Shown: positions 1 to 10,391, numbered from the stretch's first letter. The stretch is DNA of 64,000 nt from Beijerinckia mobilis (GCF_000745425.1 NZ_JQJH01000016.1:1-64000); one strand, 5' to 3'. A program made the numbers and translations. The notes: generated by a model not told the origin, from the sequence alone.

Positions 1-60
1 ATGAATTCGAAAATGCCCTAACTGATTCAAGAGCGACGGCTAAAGCCTTCAAAACAGACC

Positions 61-2421
61 TTAGAACGCGTCGGCGAGACCCATACCGGGATCGCTGACC
101 GTGTGACGGCCAGTCTCGACACGGCCGGCCAGGCGACGGGAGAAGCCCACGTCAGCGTCATTGGTCACGACGAAATCGTACCAGCAGCCGTTGGCGCCCA
201 GATCCCAGAAAAGCTCAACCCGCCGGTGAGCCGGGACCGCCACCTGCCAGGAGGTCGTGGGGACCGGGCTCAGGGGATGCGCCGGAACGAAATCAGGAAG
301 CGGAGCGACGAGCGGAATCGGGGCAAACCCAGAAGCCATCGGCTTGAACACAGGAACCGGGCAACCGAAGCCGACGAGCGATTCATAGATCTTGTTCGAC
401 TTCACCGTCAGATGTGCCGCACTGCCGCCACCGTTGCGGATCTGCATATAAAGCCCGCCACGCACGGCATCATAGCCGGAAGTGATTTCCGGATTAGCCG
501 AATAGCCCGCCTTGGCAACGGAAATATTCCCCTTGAAGGAGCGGTGGAAACCGTTCGGGCCGAGCACCCAGAGGTCATAGGCGCCTTCTGACGACACCGT
601 CCATTCGTCCTCAAGCACCTTTCCGGGTTCCACCGCATAGCGCTGTGGGAGGTTGGTGAGGTTCAGCTTGTCATAGACATGGAACACCGCACCGGCATAG
701 CCGGTATTGGCGAACAGCAGCTTGACGGCATTTTTCGCCGGCTCGACGCAGGCCGAGGCATGCAGCGCATAAGGCAGAGAACGCGAGGGCCGAACACCCG
801 TTACCTGCACCGGCAGGCCACGATCGGCAGCAGGCGTGATCTGCGGCAGGGCCTGCTGCGCCGCACGCAGCGCATCGGCCTCGGCCTTGGTCTTGCCGCC
901 CGCAAGTGTGGGGAGCTGCTCGTTGTTCGGCGATACGAAGTTGAAAGCACTGGTGAGATCACCACAAACAGCACGGCGGAACGGGCCGATGAACGGATGT
1001 GTCACACCGAAGCGCGTCTCAAGGAAACGCAGGACCGAGGTGTGGTCGAAAGTCTGTGAATTGACCCAGCCTCCTCGGCTCCAGGGAGAGATCACGAACA
1101 TTGGCACGCGTGGCCCTGGGCCATACACATTCCCGTCGGGTCCATGTGACGGCTGCGTGCTGGCGGCAAGACCCTCGGGTAGCGGATGGTTGTAATATTC
1201 GTAGCTCAGATCGTCGCTGCTCAGCGTGGCCTTGCCCGCATAGGTACCATCACCGCGTGGAGAAGGGGCCGAAGGCGACGGCACGTGGTCGAAGTAACCG
1301 TCGTTCTCATCATAATTGACGATGAACACGGTCTTGCTCCAGACCTCTGGCACGGCAGTAAGCGCGTCAAGGACCTGCTGGATGAACCAGGCACCCTGGA
1401 CCGGGCTCGATGGTCCGGGATGTTCGCAATAGATTTCGGGCGGGACGATCCACGACACCTGCGGCAGCTTGCCATTCACAATGTCGCTGCGGAAACTATT
1501 CAACCAGGCGCCGGCGTCAGCCTCAGCCTGGCTCGACACCGGCATCGTATTGGCAATGCCCTTGACCAGGGGATTGCCAACGGCATCCGACGGCAAATAG
1601 GCCGGCTGGTCCGCGTAGCTGCCCGACGTCGAGATCTGGTGGGATGCGGGCAAAGCCTCATTGGCCTTGCGGTATTGCCGGAAGCACATCCACGGATTTT
1701 TATGGCTGTAGTCCGGGATATTCTCGTAGACTAACCAGCTCACGCCAGCATCTTCAAGACGCTCGGCATAGGTCTTCCACTGGAACCCCTCGGTGGATGG
1801 ACCGGGAGAATACCAATAGTCGATGTTATTCACAAAGGCGACACCGGCTGCAGCCGGGCCGTTGGTGCCTTCCCACATGAAGTGACGGTTCGCATGCGTG
1901 CCGGTGTGGATGCCGCAATGATAGCTGTCACAGACAGTGAAGGCATTGGCCAGCGCGAACTGGAAGGGGATCTCGGCCTCCTCGAAATAGCCCATTGAGG
2001 CCGTGTTTTTGTAGCGCGGCCATTGATAGAGTCGTCCCCCATCCCAGGCATTGTGAGCATCGTCCCAGGAATGCGGTGTACCGGAAACACGCTGGGCATT
2101 ACCCTGGGTCTCGTCGAGATGATAGGGCAATACGACATTGCCGTTGCCGTCGATCTGCTCCCAGACCTTGCGGCCATTGGGCTGCGGAATAGTGAAACGA
2201 TCGCCGAAACCGCGGATACCTTTGAGCGTACCCAAATAATGATTGAACGCACGGTTTTCCTGCATCAGGATAACGACATGTTTGACGTCCCTGATGGTGC
2301 CGGTCTCGTTGAAGGCGGGGATGGCCAATGCGCGGCGGATGCTTTCCGGGAAAGCAGCCAGCGTCGCCGCCGCAATGCCGCCGGTGGCGGCACCTGAAAG
2401 AAATTGTCTACGTGTCGTCAC
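61..2421 (-). CDS. Phosphocholine-type phospholipase C, Tat-exported
   Basis: Likely hydrolyses phospholipids such as phosphatidylcholine in the periplasm or outside the cell, releasing phosphorylated head groups. I place the start at a GTG at 2421, preceded by AAAGG 12 bases upstream; this gives 786 residues and puts the twin-arginine motif RRQFLSG at residues 4-10, followed by an Ala-rich hydrophobic stretch. The acid phosphatase-like phosphoesterase domain follows (MQENRAFNHY near residue 55, NYDENDGYFDHV, and SPWSRGGWV before the domain end). The last 250 residues fit the paired C-terminal DUF756 domains of the PlcN/PlcH family. A longer reading frame to 2475 exists but would bury the Tat signal. 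No operon partner is visible. Confidence 0.9.
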   Translation of the reverse strand: MTTRRQFLSGAATGGIAAATLAAFPESIRRALAIPAFNETGTIRDVKHVVILMQENRAFNHYLGTLKGIRGFGDRFTIPQPNGRKVWEQIDGNGNVVLPYHLDETQGNAQRVSGTPHSWDDAHNAWDGGRLYQWPRYKNTASMGYFEEAEIPFQFALANAFTVCDSYHCGIHTGTHANRHFMWEGTNGPAAAGVAFVNNIDYWYSPGPSTEGFQWKTYAERLEDAGVSWLVYENIPDYSHKNPWMCFRQYRKANEALPASHQISTSGSYADQPAYLPSDAVGNPLVKGIANTMPVSSQAEADAGAWLNSFRSDIVNGKLPQVSWIVPPEIYCEHPGPSSPVQGAWFIQQVLDALTAVPEVWSKTVFIVNYDENDGYFDHVPSPSAPSPRGDGTYAGKATLSSDDLSYEYYNHPLPEGLAASTQPSHGPDGNVYGPGPRVPMFVISPWSRGGWVNSQTFDHTSVLRFLETRFGVTHPFIGPFRRAVCGDLTSAFNFVSPNNEQLPTLAGGKTKAEADALRAAQQALPQITPAADRGLPVQVTGVRPSRSLPYALHASACVEPAKNAVKLLFANTGYAGAVFHVYDKLNLTNLPQRYAVEPGKVLEDEWTVSSEGAYDLWVLGPNGFHRSFKGNISVAKAGYSANPEITSGYDAVRGGLYMQIRNGGGSAAHLTVKSNKIYESLVGFGCPVPVFKPMASGFAPIPLVAPLPDFVPAHPLSPVPTTSWQVAVPAHRRVELFWDLGANGCWYDFVVTNDADVGFSRRLAGRVETGRHTVSDPGMGLADAF

Positions 2422-3092
2422 GGTCGGTATCAACCTTTCATAAGACAAAATTGATCGCCGGCACACAATCCTCACTGTGTGCCTCGCGGATATCCGAAAA
2501 GAAATTGAAGCCCGACAAAACTGCCCGACCTATTATGATGCGGTCTCCAGGCAAGCCATAGTAAAGCCCTGTCTCCATGCATGCGCGGAGGCTGGCTACG
2601 ACCACTTGAAAGGGAGGCCAAAGCACGCGGCACAATGGCCGCGACGATTGTCAGAAGTTTCGCACCAGCAAAAGCGGCCGATGAGCGCAGCTAGCAGCGG
2701 CAGAAGCAAAATGACATGCAGGCCATGCTAAGCAGCGAAGATGACAATTATTGGTAAGAAAAATTATCATATAATGACAATATATAACGACCGTGAGGCG
2801 CAAGGGTTATATAAAGAAATTGTGATCAGGAGCCTGGATATGAATGGGCGCGTTCGCCGAAATCATTATCATGCAGGGTGACGCCATTTGTAGCAATGGC
2901 TTCCCTCGACAGCCCGTGATGACCGGGGAAGGATGTAGCAATCACGTCCGGCATGACAGCGCCTCATTCGGCGAAAGCAGCTTGGGAGAGCGGTCTTGGA
3001 TGCGGGTTTTGCCATTTCACCCGCTTTGTCGTCATGGCCCCTGCCCCGATTTCGATAGCTGGCAGCGGTCCCGCCCATTATAGTCTTGCGCC
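2422..3092. other. Intergenic region between divergent genes
   Basis: About 670 bases separate the divergently transcribed phospholipase C and the FUSC gene. The part around 2750-2830 is AT-rich and probably carries promoters. I see no convincing gene, RNA or repeat. Confidence 0.5.
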
Positions 3093-5246
3093 ATGAACTG
3101 GCTCGACCCTTCGACGATTCTTACGCGGCTGCTGCCTCAAATCCATCCTCTGCCTTCGGCGGGAGGATCGGCTGCGCCAGCCGGTAGTGCCGTTTCCGAT
3201 TCTGGCGGGCTCACTTTGCCGGAAGGAACCTGGGGTTTCGTCTTCCGTACCTGGCTTGCCGCGTCGCTCACCCTCCTCCTGTGCTTCTATCTCCAGCTCG
3301 AATATCCAGCGACAGCGATCGTAACGACCATCATCATCGCTCAACCTGTCGTCGGTATGGTGCTGTCCAAAGCGATCTACCGCTTCATCGGCACGATCAT
3401 CGGCGCCAATGTCGCGCTGATCATGGCTGGCGCCTTCGTGCAGGACCGCACGATGATGCTGACCGCCTTCACGCTATGGATCGGGCTTTGCGCCGCCATA
3501 GGCACACTGCTGCGCGACTTTCGTTCCTATGCCGCGGTGCTTTCCGGCTACACGGTGGCGATCATCGCGATCGCTCATATCGATTCGCCGCTGCATATTT
3601 TCGACGCCGCTGTCGCCCGTGTCTCGGCGATCTCGATCGCCATCCTCTCGACCACCGTCGTCAATGAATTGTTCTCCAGCCACCATGCCTGGACCGATGT
3701 GCAGCGCGCCATCAAGCTGAATGTCGCGGGAATCAAATTACAGTTGCGCCAGACGCTCGATGAGGGAAGCCGCCCCGATGTACTGCGGCGGTTTTCCCTG
3801 GCGAGCACATTAATGCCGCTACGCAGCCAGCTCACTTATGCGGCGCCGGAGCTTTCCGACGGCAAATTGCGTATGGCCGGTGCCCGCAGCGTGATTCTCG
3901 CTTTGTTTGATATGGCCTCGGTCAATCAGGGTCTGGCGCTCGGCCTCGGAGAATTGCGCGAAAAGCGCATCTTCATCACCGAAGCCATCGCCATCGCACG
4001 CAAGGGGCTCGATCAGTCCTATCCGGAACATTTCCGTCCCGATCTTACAAAACTCATTCGCCGTCAACTCACCGCCGGTGATCTCACCCTCGAGGAAGCC
4101 TTCGTGCTCGACAGGCTCGACAGGCTGTTTGAACAATATGCCTTTCTGCGTGATGGCATGCGGGCGATGCGGCTAGGCCATCGGCCTATCCGCGACGTCT
4201 CTCTGCCCGTTCACCAGGATCCGATGACAGTTTTCCTGAATACTGTGCGCGTCGTTCTCGCAGTAGGGCTCACCTGTCTGTTCTGCGTCCTCTCCGGCTG
4301 GCCGGAGACGTCTTTCGCGCTCGTCAACACCGTATCCTTCATCGCGCTCGGGGCGGTGAGTTCCACGCCCATCCTCACCGGCCGCGCGGCATTGATCGGC
4401 TATCCCCTTGGAGTCTGCACGGCGACCCTTGGCTATTTTTTCCTCATCCCGTCGATCACTGGCTTTCCGCTGCTCATGGTCGTCGTCTTTCCCTTCATCG
4501 CACTTTCCTGCATCCTCATCGCCATCGGGCAATCTCAGATGGGCATGCTCTCCGGAATGGTCTTCTTTCTTTTGACCAATCCCGACAATCCTCAGACCTA
4601 TAATCCTCAGCAGTTTCTCGATCACGCCATCCTTCTGGTCGTCGGCGGCGTCACCGTCTACATTTCGCTTTGGCTTGCTCTGCCCGTCTCACTCTCCCGG
4701 CGCATTTTGCGCGTCGCCTTCGCGCTCGGTGATGATCTCCATGCCATGCTACGCGGCGACGTCAGCATCACCGAGGAGAATGAAGTGAGCATCCAATATG
4801 ACCGCTGGAGCCAGATCCATGGCTATGCGCAAGCCCGCAAGATGACTCTTGGGCGCAGAAATCTGTTGGAACAATTTGCCGCGATGGGCGATCTCAGCAT
4901 CCTCATCCGCCGCGCCGAAGTCGCCCTGGCGCGCGCGTCAATTCCGTCAGCACTGCGGATGCAGGCGCAAGGAGCGCTTTTCAGCCTCGATCCGCAAGCC
5001 CTGCGACAGGCAGCGGAAGAACTCCTTGCGCATTCCAAACGCCATCCGGATTTGCATCATTTCACGATCCTGCGGACGGCGGCGAGCCTTTACTCGATCA
5101 CCCTGCAACTGCGCAAGGCGGAGCGCTTCCTGCGTCATTTCAAGCTTTATGAATCCTGGGCGAGCCGGCCCGAAAGTGAAAGCCCCAGCGCCGCCTTACC
5201 CCCACAATCGGGTGGTAGTGGCTTGACGCCGCAACCGCTTGCATGA
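3093..5246 (+). CDS. FUSC-family inner-membrane efflux protein (AaeB-like)
   Basis: A 717-residue membrane protein with two hydrophobic blocks (about residues 45-200 and 375-515), each followed by a soluble helical region; this duplicated layout is typical of the fusaric acid resistance / p-hydroxybenzoate exporter family. It is followed at once by a DUF1656 protein and an HlyD-type adaptor, the same trio as E. coli aaeB-aaeX-aaeA in another order. The three probably form an efflux pump for aromatic acids or similar weak acids. The substrate cannot be read from sequence and no LysR-type regulator is adjacent. Confidence 0.85.
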   Translation: MNWLDPSTILTRLLPQIHPLPSAGGSAAPAGSAVSDSGGLTLPEGTWGFVFRTWLAASLTLLLCFYLQLEYPATAIVTTIIIAQPVVGMVLSKAIYRFIGTIIGANVALIMAGAFVQDRTMMLTAFTLWIGLCAAIGTLLRDFRSYAAVLSGYTVAIIAIAHIDSPLHIFDAAVARVSAISIAILSTTVVNELFSSHHAWTDVQRAIKLNVAGIKLQLRQTLDEGSRPDVLRRFSLASTLMPLRSQLTYAAPELSDGKLRMAGARSVILALFDMASVNQGLALGLGELREKRIFITEAIAIARKGLDQSYPEHFRPDLTKLIRRQLTAGDLTLEEAFVLDRLDRLFEQYAFLRDGMRAMRLGHRPIRDVSLPVHQDPMTVFLNTVRVVLAVGLTCLFCVLSGWPETSFALVNTVSFIALGAVSSTPILTGRAALIGYPLGVCTATLGYFFLIPSITGFPLLMVVVFPFIALSCILIAIGQSQMGMLSGMVFFLLTNPDNPQTYNPQQFLDHAILLVVGGVTVYISLWLALPVSLSRRILRVAFALGDDLHAMLRGDVSITEENEVSIQYDRWSQIHGYAQARKMTLGRRNLLEQFAAMGDLSILIRRAEVALARASIPSALRMQAQGALFSLDPQALRQAAEELLAHSKRHPDLHHFTILRTAASLYSITLQLRKAERFLRHFKLYESWASRPESESPSAALPPQSGGSGLTPQPLA

Positions 5247-5289
5247 TGATCAAGGCGGACATCGATTTTCGGCGGAGAGAAGACACACC

Positions 5290-5481
5290 ATGCGCGAACT
5301 GGTTCTCGGGGAGATTCTCGTCGCCCCCTTCATCCGCTATGTCTTCTTGGCGCTATTCATCTTCGTGCCGCTGCGCCTGATCCTCGTGCGCGTCGGCCTC
5401 ATGCGCGCCGTCTGGCATCCTCGGCTTGCCGAGGCGAGTCTTTACATCTGTATTCTCGCTCTGCTCAATCTCAGCGCATGA
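5290..5481 (+). CDS. DUF1656 small membrane protein (AaeX-like)
   Basis: A 63-residue protein with two hydrophobic segments (about residues 10-32 and 45-62). The chosen ATG follows GGAGAG by about 9 bases; an upstream in-frame start at 5239 would overlap the FUSC gene end and lacks support. Small proteins of this type sit between the FUSC permease and the HlyD adaptor in aromatic-acid efflux operons. Their exact role is not known. Confidence 0.8.
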   Translation: MRELVLGEILVAPFIRYVFLALFIFVPLRLILVRVGLMRAVWHPRLAEASLYICILALLNLSA

Positions 5482-5506
5482 ATGCGTCCTGAAGGTTTCT
5501 CCACCG

Positions 5507-6415
5507 ATGTTCAAGCGTTATCGCGATTTCGTCCGCGTTTCGATTACCGTCATCTTGATGATTGCCGCCTGCGCCGGCCTCTATGGATTGTTTGTCCATT
5601 ATATGTATGCGCCATGGACGCGTAACGGCAGGGTCCGCGTGCAGGTGGCTAATATCGCGCCGGAAGTGTCGGCGACGATCGTCGGCGTGCATGTCACAGA
5701 CAATCAACTGGTCAAAAAAGGCGACCTGCTCTATGAAATCGATCCTGCGGAATTCAAGATTGCCGTCGATCTCGCACGCGCCGTCCTTGCCAGCAAACGG
5801 GCTGATGCCAGCCTGAAACTAACCCAGGCGGAACGGCGTGCTGCCCTGACCACCCTCGCCGCCTCCGATGAGGAAAAGCAGATCTATGCCGCTGCGGCGG
5901 CTGTTGCCGCAGCCGACACGGGCGCGGCGCAGGCAAGCCTCGACAGAGCCGAGCTCAACCTCGAACGCACGCGCGTCCACAGCACGGTCAATGGCTATGT
6001 CACCAATCTCCTCATGCGCGTCGGTGATTTCGCCTCGACAGGCAAGGCGAATATCTCCGTCGTGGACAGCGATTCCTTCTGGATCGACGGCTATTTCGAG
6101 GAGACCAAGATCGAGAATCTTCATCTCAACGATCCGGTCTATATTCAGCTGATGGGCTATCAGCCGCTGCTCACCGGCCATATCGAAAGTTTCACGCGTG
6201 GCATCAACACCGCGAATGCAACACCCGGAACACAAGGGTTGCCGGATGTCGATCCGATCTATACCTGGGTTCGTCTGGCCCAGCGTATCCCGGTGCGCAT
6301 TCACATCGACGACATACCCGAGGGTATCCATCTCGCGGCCGGCATGACTTGCACTGTCTGGGTCAAGGAGCGCCCCTTATTGGAGCGGATCAGCAGCTGG
6401 TTTCAACGTCACTGA
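5507..6415 (+). CDS. HlyD-family periplasmic adaptor (AaeA-like)
   Basis: A 302-residue membrane-fusion protein: one N-terminal membrane segment (about residues 10-32), a split lipoyl-type domain (NGRVRVQVANIAPEVSA, then LVKKGDLLYEID), a short Ala-rich helical hairpin, and a beta-barrel region (DSDSFWIDGYFEETKI). The ATG at 5507 has GAAGG 11 bases upstream. It would link the FUSC permease to an outer-membrane channel, which is not encoded here. Its last 7 bases overlap the 3' end of the convergent hydrolase gene. Confidence 0.88.
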   Translation: MFKRYRDFVRVSITVILMIAACAGLYGLFVHYMYAPWTRNGRVRVQVANIAPEVSATIVGVHVTDNQLVKKGDLLYEIDPAEFKIAVDLARAVLASKRADASLKLTQAERRAALTTLAASDEEKQIYAAAAAVAAADTGAAQASLDRAELNLERTRVHSTVNGYVTNLLMRVGDFASTGKANISVVDSDSFWIDGYFEETKIENLHLNDPVYIQLMGYQPLLTGHIESFTRGINTANATPGTQGLPDVDPIYTWVRLAQRIPVRIHIDDIPEGIHLAAGMTCTVWVKERPLLERISSWFQRH

Positions 6416-7740
6416 GCTTGTGCGGCGCCTGCCGGCGCGGTGACGTCAGTTTGTGCGGATGGTGCAGGCGTTGATCCCCCGGGAGCCGATGCGCCCCCTT
6501 GCGCCGCAGGAATAGACGCGGCCGGCTGCGAGGTGGGCGTGGGAGCGACGTTAGCGCCAACCGGCGCCAGAGGTGTCGAGGCAATCGTATTGTCGATCGG
6601 CCTTTCGCCGAGAACCGCCTGGACATTCGCATCTTCGACACGGCTCTTGCCGAGCTCCGCACCCATATTGCGCACAGCCACCGGAACGCTGGCATAATTG
6701 CCATGATGCAGCAGATCCATCGACTCGCTGGAAAGATCCACGACCTTCACGCCTAATGCATCAAGCGCCGCATGATCCTCAGGTTTGTGCGGGTCGAGCG
6801 CCCCCAGGCGAGGCCTGTCGCCGGCGAGGGTGCGCGAAAGGGATAAAGCCCGGTCGTTAGCGGTGACGATCACAACGAAATGGGAGGGGTCGAGCCGTGC
6901 CATCTGCTGCTTGAACACGTTCAGGTCAATATCTGGCGCCGCCAGCATGACATCGCCGAGGCGTCCATTGAGATCCGGGCTTCCGCCGATTGCATTTTCC
7001 CGCAGCGCTTCCATGGCAAGCCAGGTACCCATGGAATGAGCAAGAATATGCACGCGGCCGACATCCGGCAGGGCCCCGACTTGCTGAATGAGCCGCGTCA
7101 GGGAATCGCGTGAAATGGTCGCATTTTCCTTCGCCGCGCCGTAGTCGAGCAGATTATTGGCGGAGGGCCATGTGAAAAGCACCGGCACACCGCCAAAACG
7201 ACCGTCTTCGACGATTTGCGCCAAGCGATAGCGCGCATCGTCATAGGACGTGTTGAAACCGTGGACATAAATCAGAATGTCGCGATTCGAGCCGATCCGC
7301 CCGGAAAGATGCATGGCGATCGTATGCAGGAACTCGTCTTCCGCCAGTGAACGCCGGCCGGCAAGGACGATGTCGCGGTTTGGATCCTCGTCGCCAAGCG
7401 TAGGTCGCTCCACCTGCCCTGCCTGATGCGATGGCGGCACCGTAATGCCCTGAAGGGAAAACCGCGTCTTGTCCCCGGCTTCTTCCGACGCATCGCCGCG
7501 TTCCCCCTTGCGGCGCGAGACGACGAAGACGGAAAGCCGGTGCGGGCCCGCCTTGGCACTGTCCGGAAAGAGGGACGCGAAGGCCGTTCCCGGCACAGAC
7601 ACAGCCGAGAGGCCGGAATCCGCGCAGCCGGCGAGTCCGAAAGAGACCAGCCCCAGGCAAAGGAAGCCGAAACGGCGGGCGCATCGGACCCGAAGGCTGC
7701 CATGAAGGCGCCTGTGCTGAACGAGATGAGTGCGGTTCAT
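6409..7740 (-). CDS. DUF900-type alpha/beta hydrolase lipoprotein
   Basis: A 443-residue predicted lipoprotein. The N-terminal region has a basic stretch, a hydrophobic core and a lipobox ending LAGC. The central domain has an alpha/beta-hydrolase fold with IYVHGFNTSYDDA (oxyanion region) and the nucleophile elbow AHSMG, matching the DUF900 esterase-like family. The C-terminal 80 residues are rich in Ala, Pro and Thr and look disordered. The ATG at 7740 is preferred over a TTG at 7755, but neither has a strong ribosome-binding site. The substrate is unknown. Confidence 0.8.
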   Translation of the reverse strand: MNRTHLVQHRRLHGSLRVRCARRFGFLCLGLVSFGLAGCADSGLSAVSVPGTAFASLFPDSAKAGPHRLSVFVVSRRKGERGDASEEAGDKTRFSLQGITVPPSHQAGQVERPTLGDEDPNRDIVLAGRRSLAEDEFLHTIAMHLSGRIGSNRDILIYVHGFNTSYDDARYRLAQIVEDGRFGGVPVLFTWPSANNLLDYGAAKENATISRDSLTRLIQQVGALPDVGRVHILAHSMGTWLAMEALRENAIGGSPDLNGRLGDVMLAAPDIDLNVFKQQMARLDPSHFVVIVTANDRALSLSRTLAGDRPRLGALDPHKPEDHAALDALGVKVVDLSSESMDLLHHGNYASVPVAVRNMGAELGKSRVEDANVQAVLGERPIDNTIASTPLAPVGANVAPTPTSQPAASIPAAQGGASAPGGSTPAPSAQTDVTAPAGAAQAQ

Positions 7741-7958
7741 GGGCAAGCGCTGCAAGCTTCCAGTCCTTTCAGCAGCTTTTCCGTCTTCCTGCGGCAGCGG
7801 CTTTAAGAATATGTCTCGTTGATGCCGGTCAAACTTGGCCAGATTGGGACAGATTTTGAGCCCTTCGTCACTCCGGGCTTATGACGTCAGTCCCGTCGAT
7901 GCGCTATGCTCAGCTCAGCGAGCTGAGCAGGAAATGAATATAGGGGTCCGGAAAAACC

Positions 7959-8627
7959 ATGCGACAACAGGGTGCTCCCGTTAAAATCCTCGTGACCGGC
8001 TTCGGACGATTTCCCGGGGCGCCCTATAATCCTACAGAAGCCCTCATGCAGCGCCTGGCCGTTTACCGCCCTCGTCTGAGGCGGCTCGGCATTCATCTCG
8101 ACTACGCCGTTCTTCCCGTTGTTTATGCCGAGTTGGCGGAACGGCTTGCAAGGCTGTTGCAAGACCACGAGCCTGACGGCGCTCTGCATTTTGGTCTCTC
8201 GTCGCGGCGTTTTCATTTTTCCATAGAGACACGTGCGCTCAATCGGTGCTCGCCATTACGGCCGGACGCCGCAGGAAAGAAGCCCTGGAACTCTGAATGT
8301 CCCAGGAGCCATTTCCTTCAGGCAGGTGGCCCCATGATGATGGCAAGCCGCTTCCCGGCGCGAATGATCGTCGCTGCCCTCGATCGGCGCGGCATCCCGA
8401 CACGACTTTCTCAGGATGCTGGCGACTATTTATGCAATATGGCTCTTTATCAATCTTGCCGATCTGGAATCGCAGCCACAGGCTTCATCCATGTCCCGCT
8501 GCGCATTCATATGCCGCAAGGCATAGGAACCCGGCGGGTGACTGCGTCCATGCTCGATCAGGCGGCTTTGATGGCGATAGAACTGACGGCACATCATTTA
8601 CGCAGCACCCGCCAGTATAAAGTGTGA
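7959..8627 (+). CDS. Pyroglutamyl-peptidase I-like cysteine peptidase (C15)
   Basis: A 222-residue protein resembling pyrrolidone-carboxylate peptidase, which removes N-terminal pyroglutamate. Visible family features are the N-terminal strand KILVTGFGRFPGAPYNPTEA, a Glu region (FHFSIETRALN), the catalytic Cys in AGDYLCNMALY, and the His in TGFIHVPL. The length matches the family (about 200-220). It is convergent with the START-like gene, with only 30 bases between. The central part is divergent, so substrate range is uncertain. Confidence 0.8.
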   Translation: MRQQGAPVKILVTGFGRFPGAPYNPTEALMQRLAVYRPRLRRLGIHLDYAVLPVVYAELAERLARLLQDHEPDGALHFGLSSRRFHFSIETRALNRCSPLRPDAAGKKPWNSECPRSHFLQAGGPMMMASRFPARMIVAALDRRGIPTRLSQDAGDYLCNMALYQSCRSGIAATGFIHVPLRIHMPQGIGTRRVTASMLDQAALMAIELTAHHLRSTRQYKV

Positions 8628-8657
8628 TCAAAGGAGCGAAGGAAGCAATCGAGCCAT

Positions 8658-9149
8658 TCAATGTGTGGCTTCGGCGAGACTCCGCAAATGCTCCAGCCCT
8701 TCGGTATAGAAAGCATCGACCTGGTTGATGGCTGCGGTTCTGGGAATGCCTTCGCGAACCTTGAAGGCCGAAGTCCAGATGACGATCGTCTTGCCGCCCG
8801 CTCCCGCGAGAACCTTCATTGTCGCGCGAAAATCCTGAACCGGAAGCGGGGATGTCAGCACATCATAGCTGAAAACATGACCGGCTTCGCTGAGATTGGT
8901 CAGCCGCTCGATGAAGATCGCACCGTCCTGTGACATCAGCGTGCGGACGGACACGTAATTTTCGGTGTCGAGCACACAGGATTTAAAAGCCGGATGCCAA
9001 TCCTTGATGGCGCAGAAATCGCGCAACTTGGCCCACACACGGTCGACCGGCGCTTCGATCTCGATGCGCCGCATCGCCTGATCCGCTTTGCTTTCCTGAG
9101 CGCAAAAGGCCGCGACGAGCAGGAAGAGAAAACGCAACGCAAGGGACAA
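8658..9149 (-). CDS. SRPBCC/START-like exported protein
   Basis: A 163-residue protein that begins with a signal-peptide-like stretch (LALRFLFLLVAAFCAQ). The mature part matches the polyketide cyclase/dehydrase or START-like helix-grip fold: IEIEAPVDRVWAKLRDFCAI at the start and a long C-terminal helix (AINQVDAFYTEGLEHLRSL). Start codon TTG at 9149 has AAAGG 8 bases upstream. Proteins of this fold bind hydrophobic ligands; the ligand here is unknown. Confidence 0.7.
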   Translation of the reverse strand: MSLALRFLFLLVAAFCAQESKADQAMRRIEIEAPVDRVWAKLRDFCAIKDWHPAFKSCVLDTENYVSVRTLMSQDGAIFIERLTNLSEAGHVFSYDVLTSPLPVQDFRATMKVLAGAGGKTIVIWTSAFKVREGIPRTAAINQVDAFYTEGLEHLRSLAEATH

Positions 9150-9209
9150 AAAGCGACCTTTCCCCTTGCCTGCGAGAGAGGATTTCTGGTTCAGGAGCGT
9201 TCTCGCTGA

Positions 9210-10391
9210 TCAGGATGGCAGCCAGAGCCCAAGGCGGGAGACCGCCTCCACCATATCCCGCTCCGGCCCGGCAAACGACAGGCGGATAAAGCTGTTGCCC
9301 CGATTACGGTCGAAATCAAGTCCCGGCGTCACGGCAATCCCGGTTTCATCCAGCATGCGCCGGGAGAAGTCGAGCGAGTCGTTGGTGAAGCGAGAGACGT
9401 CTGCGTAAATGTAGAAAGCGCCATCGACCGGGTGGAACTCGGAGAGGCCGATCTGCGGCAGGGAGTTCAGGAGAAAATTGCGATTGGCGGCATAGCCGGC
9501 TTTGATCAGCTGTAGCTCATCGCGCGCGTCGAAGGCTGCCTCCGCCGCCACCTGACTGAGATAAGGAACGGAAATCGCCAGATTCTGCTGCAGGCGCTCA
9601 ATAGGACGGACGAATTCCTCGGGCACGATGAGCCAGCCGACGCGCCAGCCGGTCATGCAATAATATTTCGAGAAGGAATTGGCGACGATCACCCGGTCGG
9701 AAAATTTCAGCGCGGTTTCCGCCGGCTCGCCATAAGTGAGGCCGTGATAGACTTCATCAGACACGAAAGTGATGCCGAGCCGATCGCAGACCGCGCAGAC
9801 AGCCTGCAGGTCCTCCGGGCTCATCATCGTACCGGTCGGATTGGCGGGGCTCATCAGAAGCAGGCCATCGAGCGGCTTTTCGGCATGGGTGGCTTCGATC
9901 ATAGCCGCGGTGACGACATGGCGGCTCGCGCCATTGGTCTCGATGACCACCGCCTCGAGGCCCAGAGCATCGAAAATATTACGATAGGCCGGATAACCTG
10001 GCGATTGGACGCCGATACGCGCTCCGGCGTCAAATCCCGCCAGGAAGGCCAGCATGAAGCCACCGGAGGAACCAATGGTCACGGCAACACGCTCGGGCGG
10101 AACTTCGACGCCATAGGTTTCCCGATAATGACGTGCGATGCGGGCGCGCAGGCTCGGACGACCGAGCGCTTCCGTATATCCGATGCGGCCGCGGGCGAGT
10201 TCTTCCTGCACGGCCTCGCGCACCAGAGCGGGCGTCGCCGCTCCCGGCTCACCGACTTCCATATGGACGATATTCTGGCCTTCCCGCTCGCGCTGGGTAG
10301 CCTGATTGAGAATATCGAGGGCCAGAAACGGAGCCATGGCGGAACGGGAGGAACTACGTCCGCGCAGAAATTGCTCCATCAAGCCTGTCAT
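9210..10391 (-). CDS. Class I/II PLP-dependent aminotransferase
   Basis: A 393-residue fold-type I aminotransferase of the aspartate aminotransferase superfamily. The PLP-binding lysine lies in NSFSKYYCMTGWRVGW. Other marks are HMEVGEPGAATP near the N-terminus, SPANPTGTM and SDEVYHGLTY. The C-terminal RLSFAGPERDM carries the arginine that usually binds the substrate carboxylate. I chose the ATG at 10391, with AAAGG 8 bases upstream, over an upstream TTG at 10433. The amino acid used cannot be told from the sequence. Confidence 0.88.
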   Translation of the reverse strand: MTGLMEQFLRGRSSSRSAMAPFLALDILNQATQREREGQNIVHMEVGEPGAATPALVREAVQEELARGRIGYTEALGRPSLRARIARHYRETYGVEVPPERVAVTIGSSGGFMLAFLAGFDAGARIGVQSPGYPAYRNIFDALGLEAVVIETNGASRHVVTAAMIEATHAEKPLDGLLLMSPANPTGTMMSPEDLQAVCAVCDRLGITFVSDEVYHGLTYGEPAETALKFSDRVIVANSFSKYYCMTGWRVGWLIVPEEFVRPIERLQQNLAISVPYLSQVAAEAAFDARDELQLIKAGYAANRNFLLNSLPQIGLSEFHPVDGAFYIYADVSRFTNDSLDFSRRMLDETGIAVTPGLDFDRNRGNSFIRLSFAGPERDMVEAVSRLGLWLPS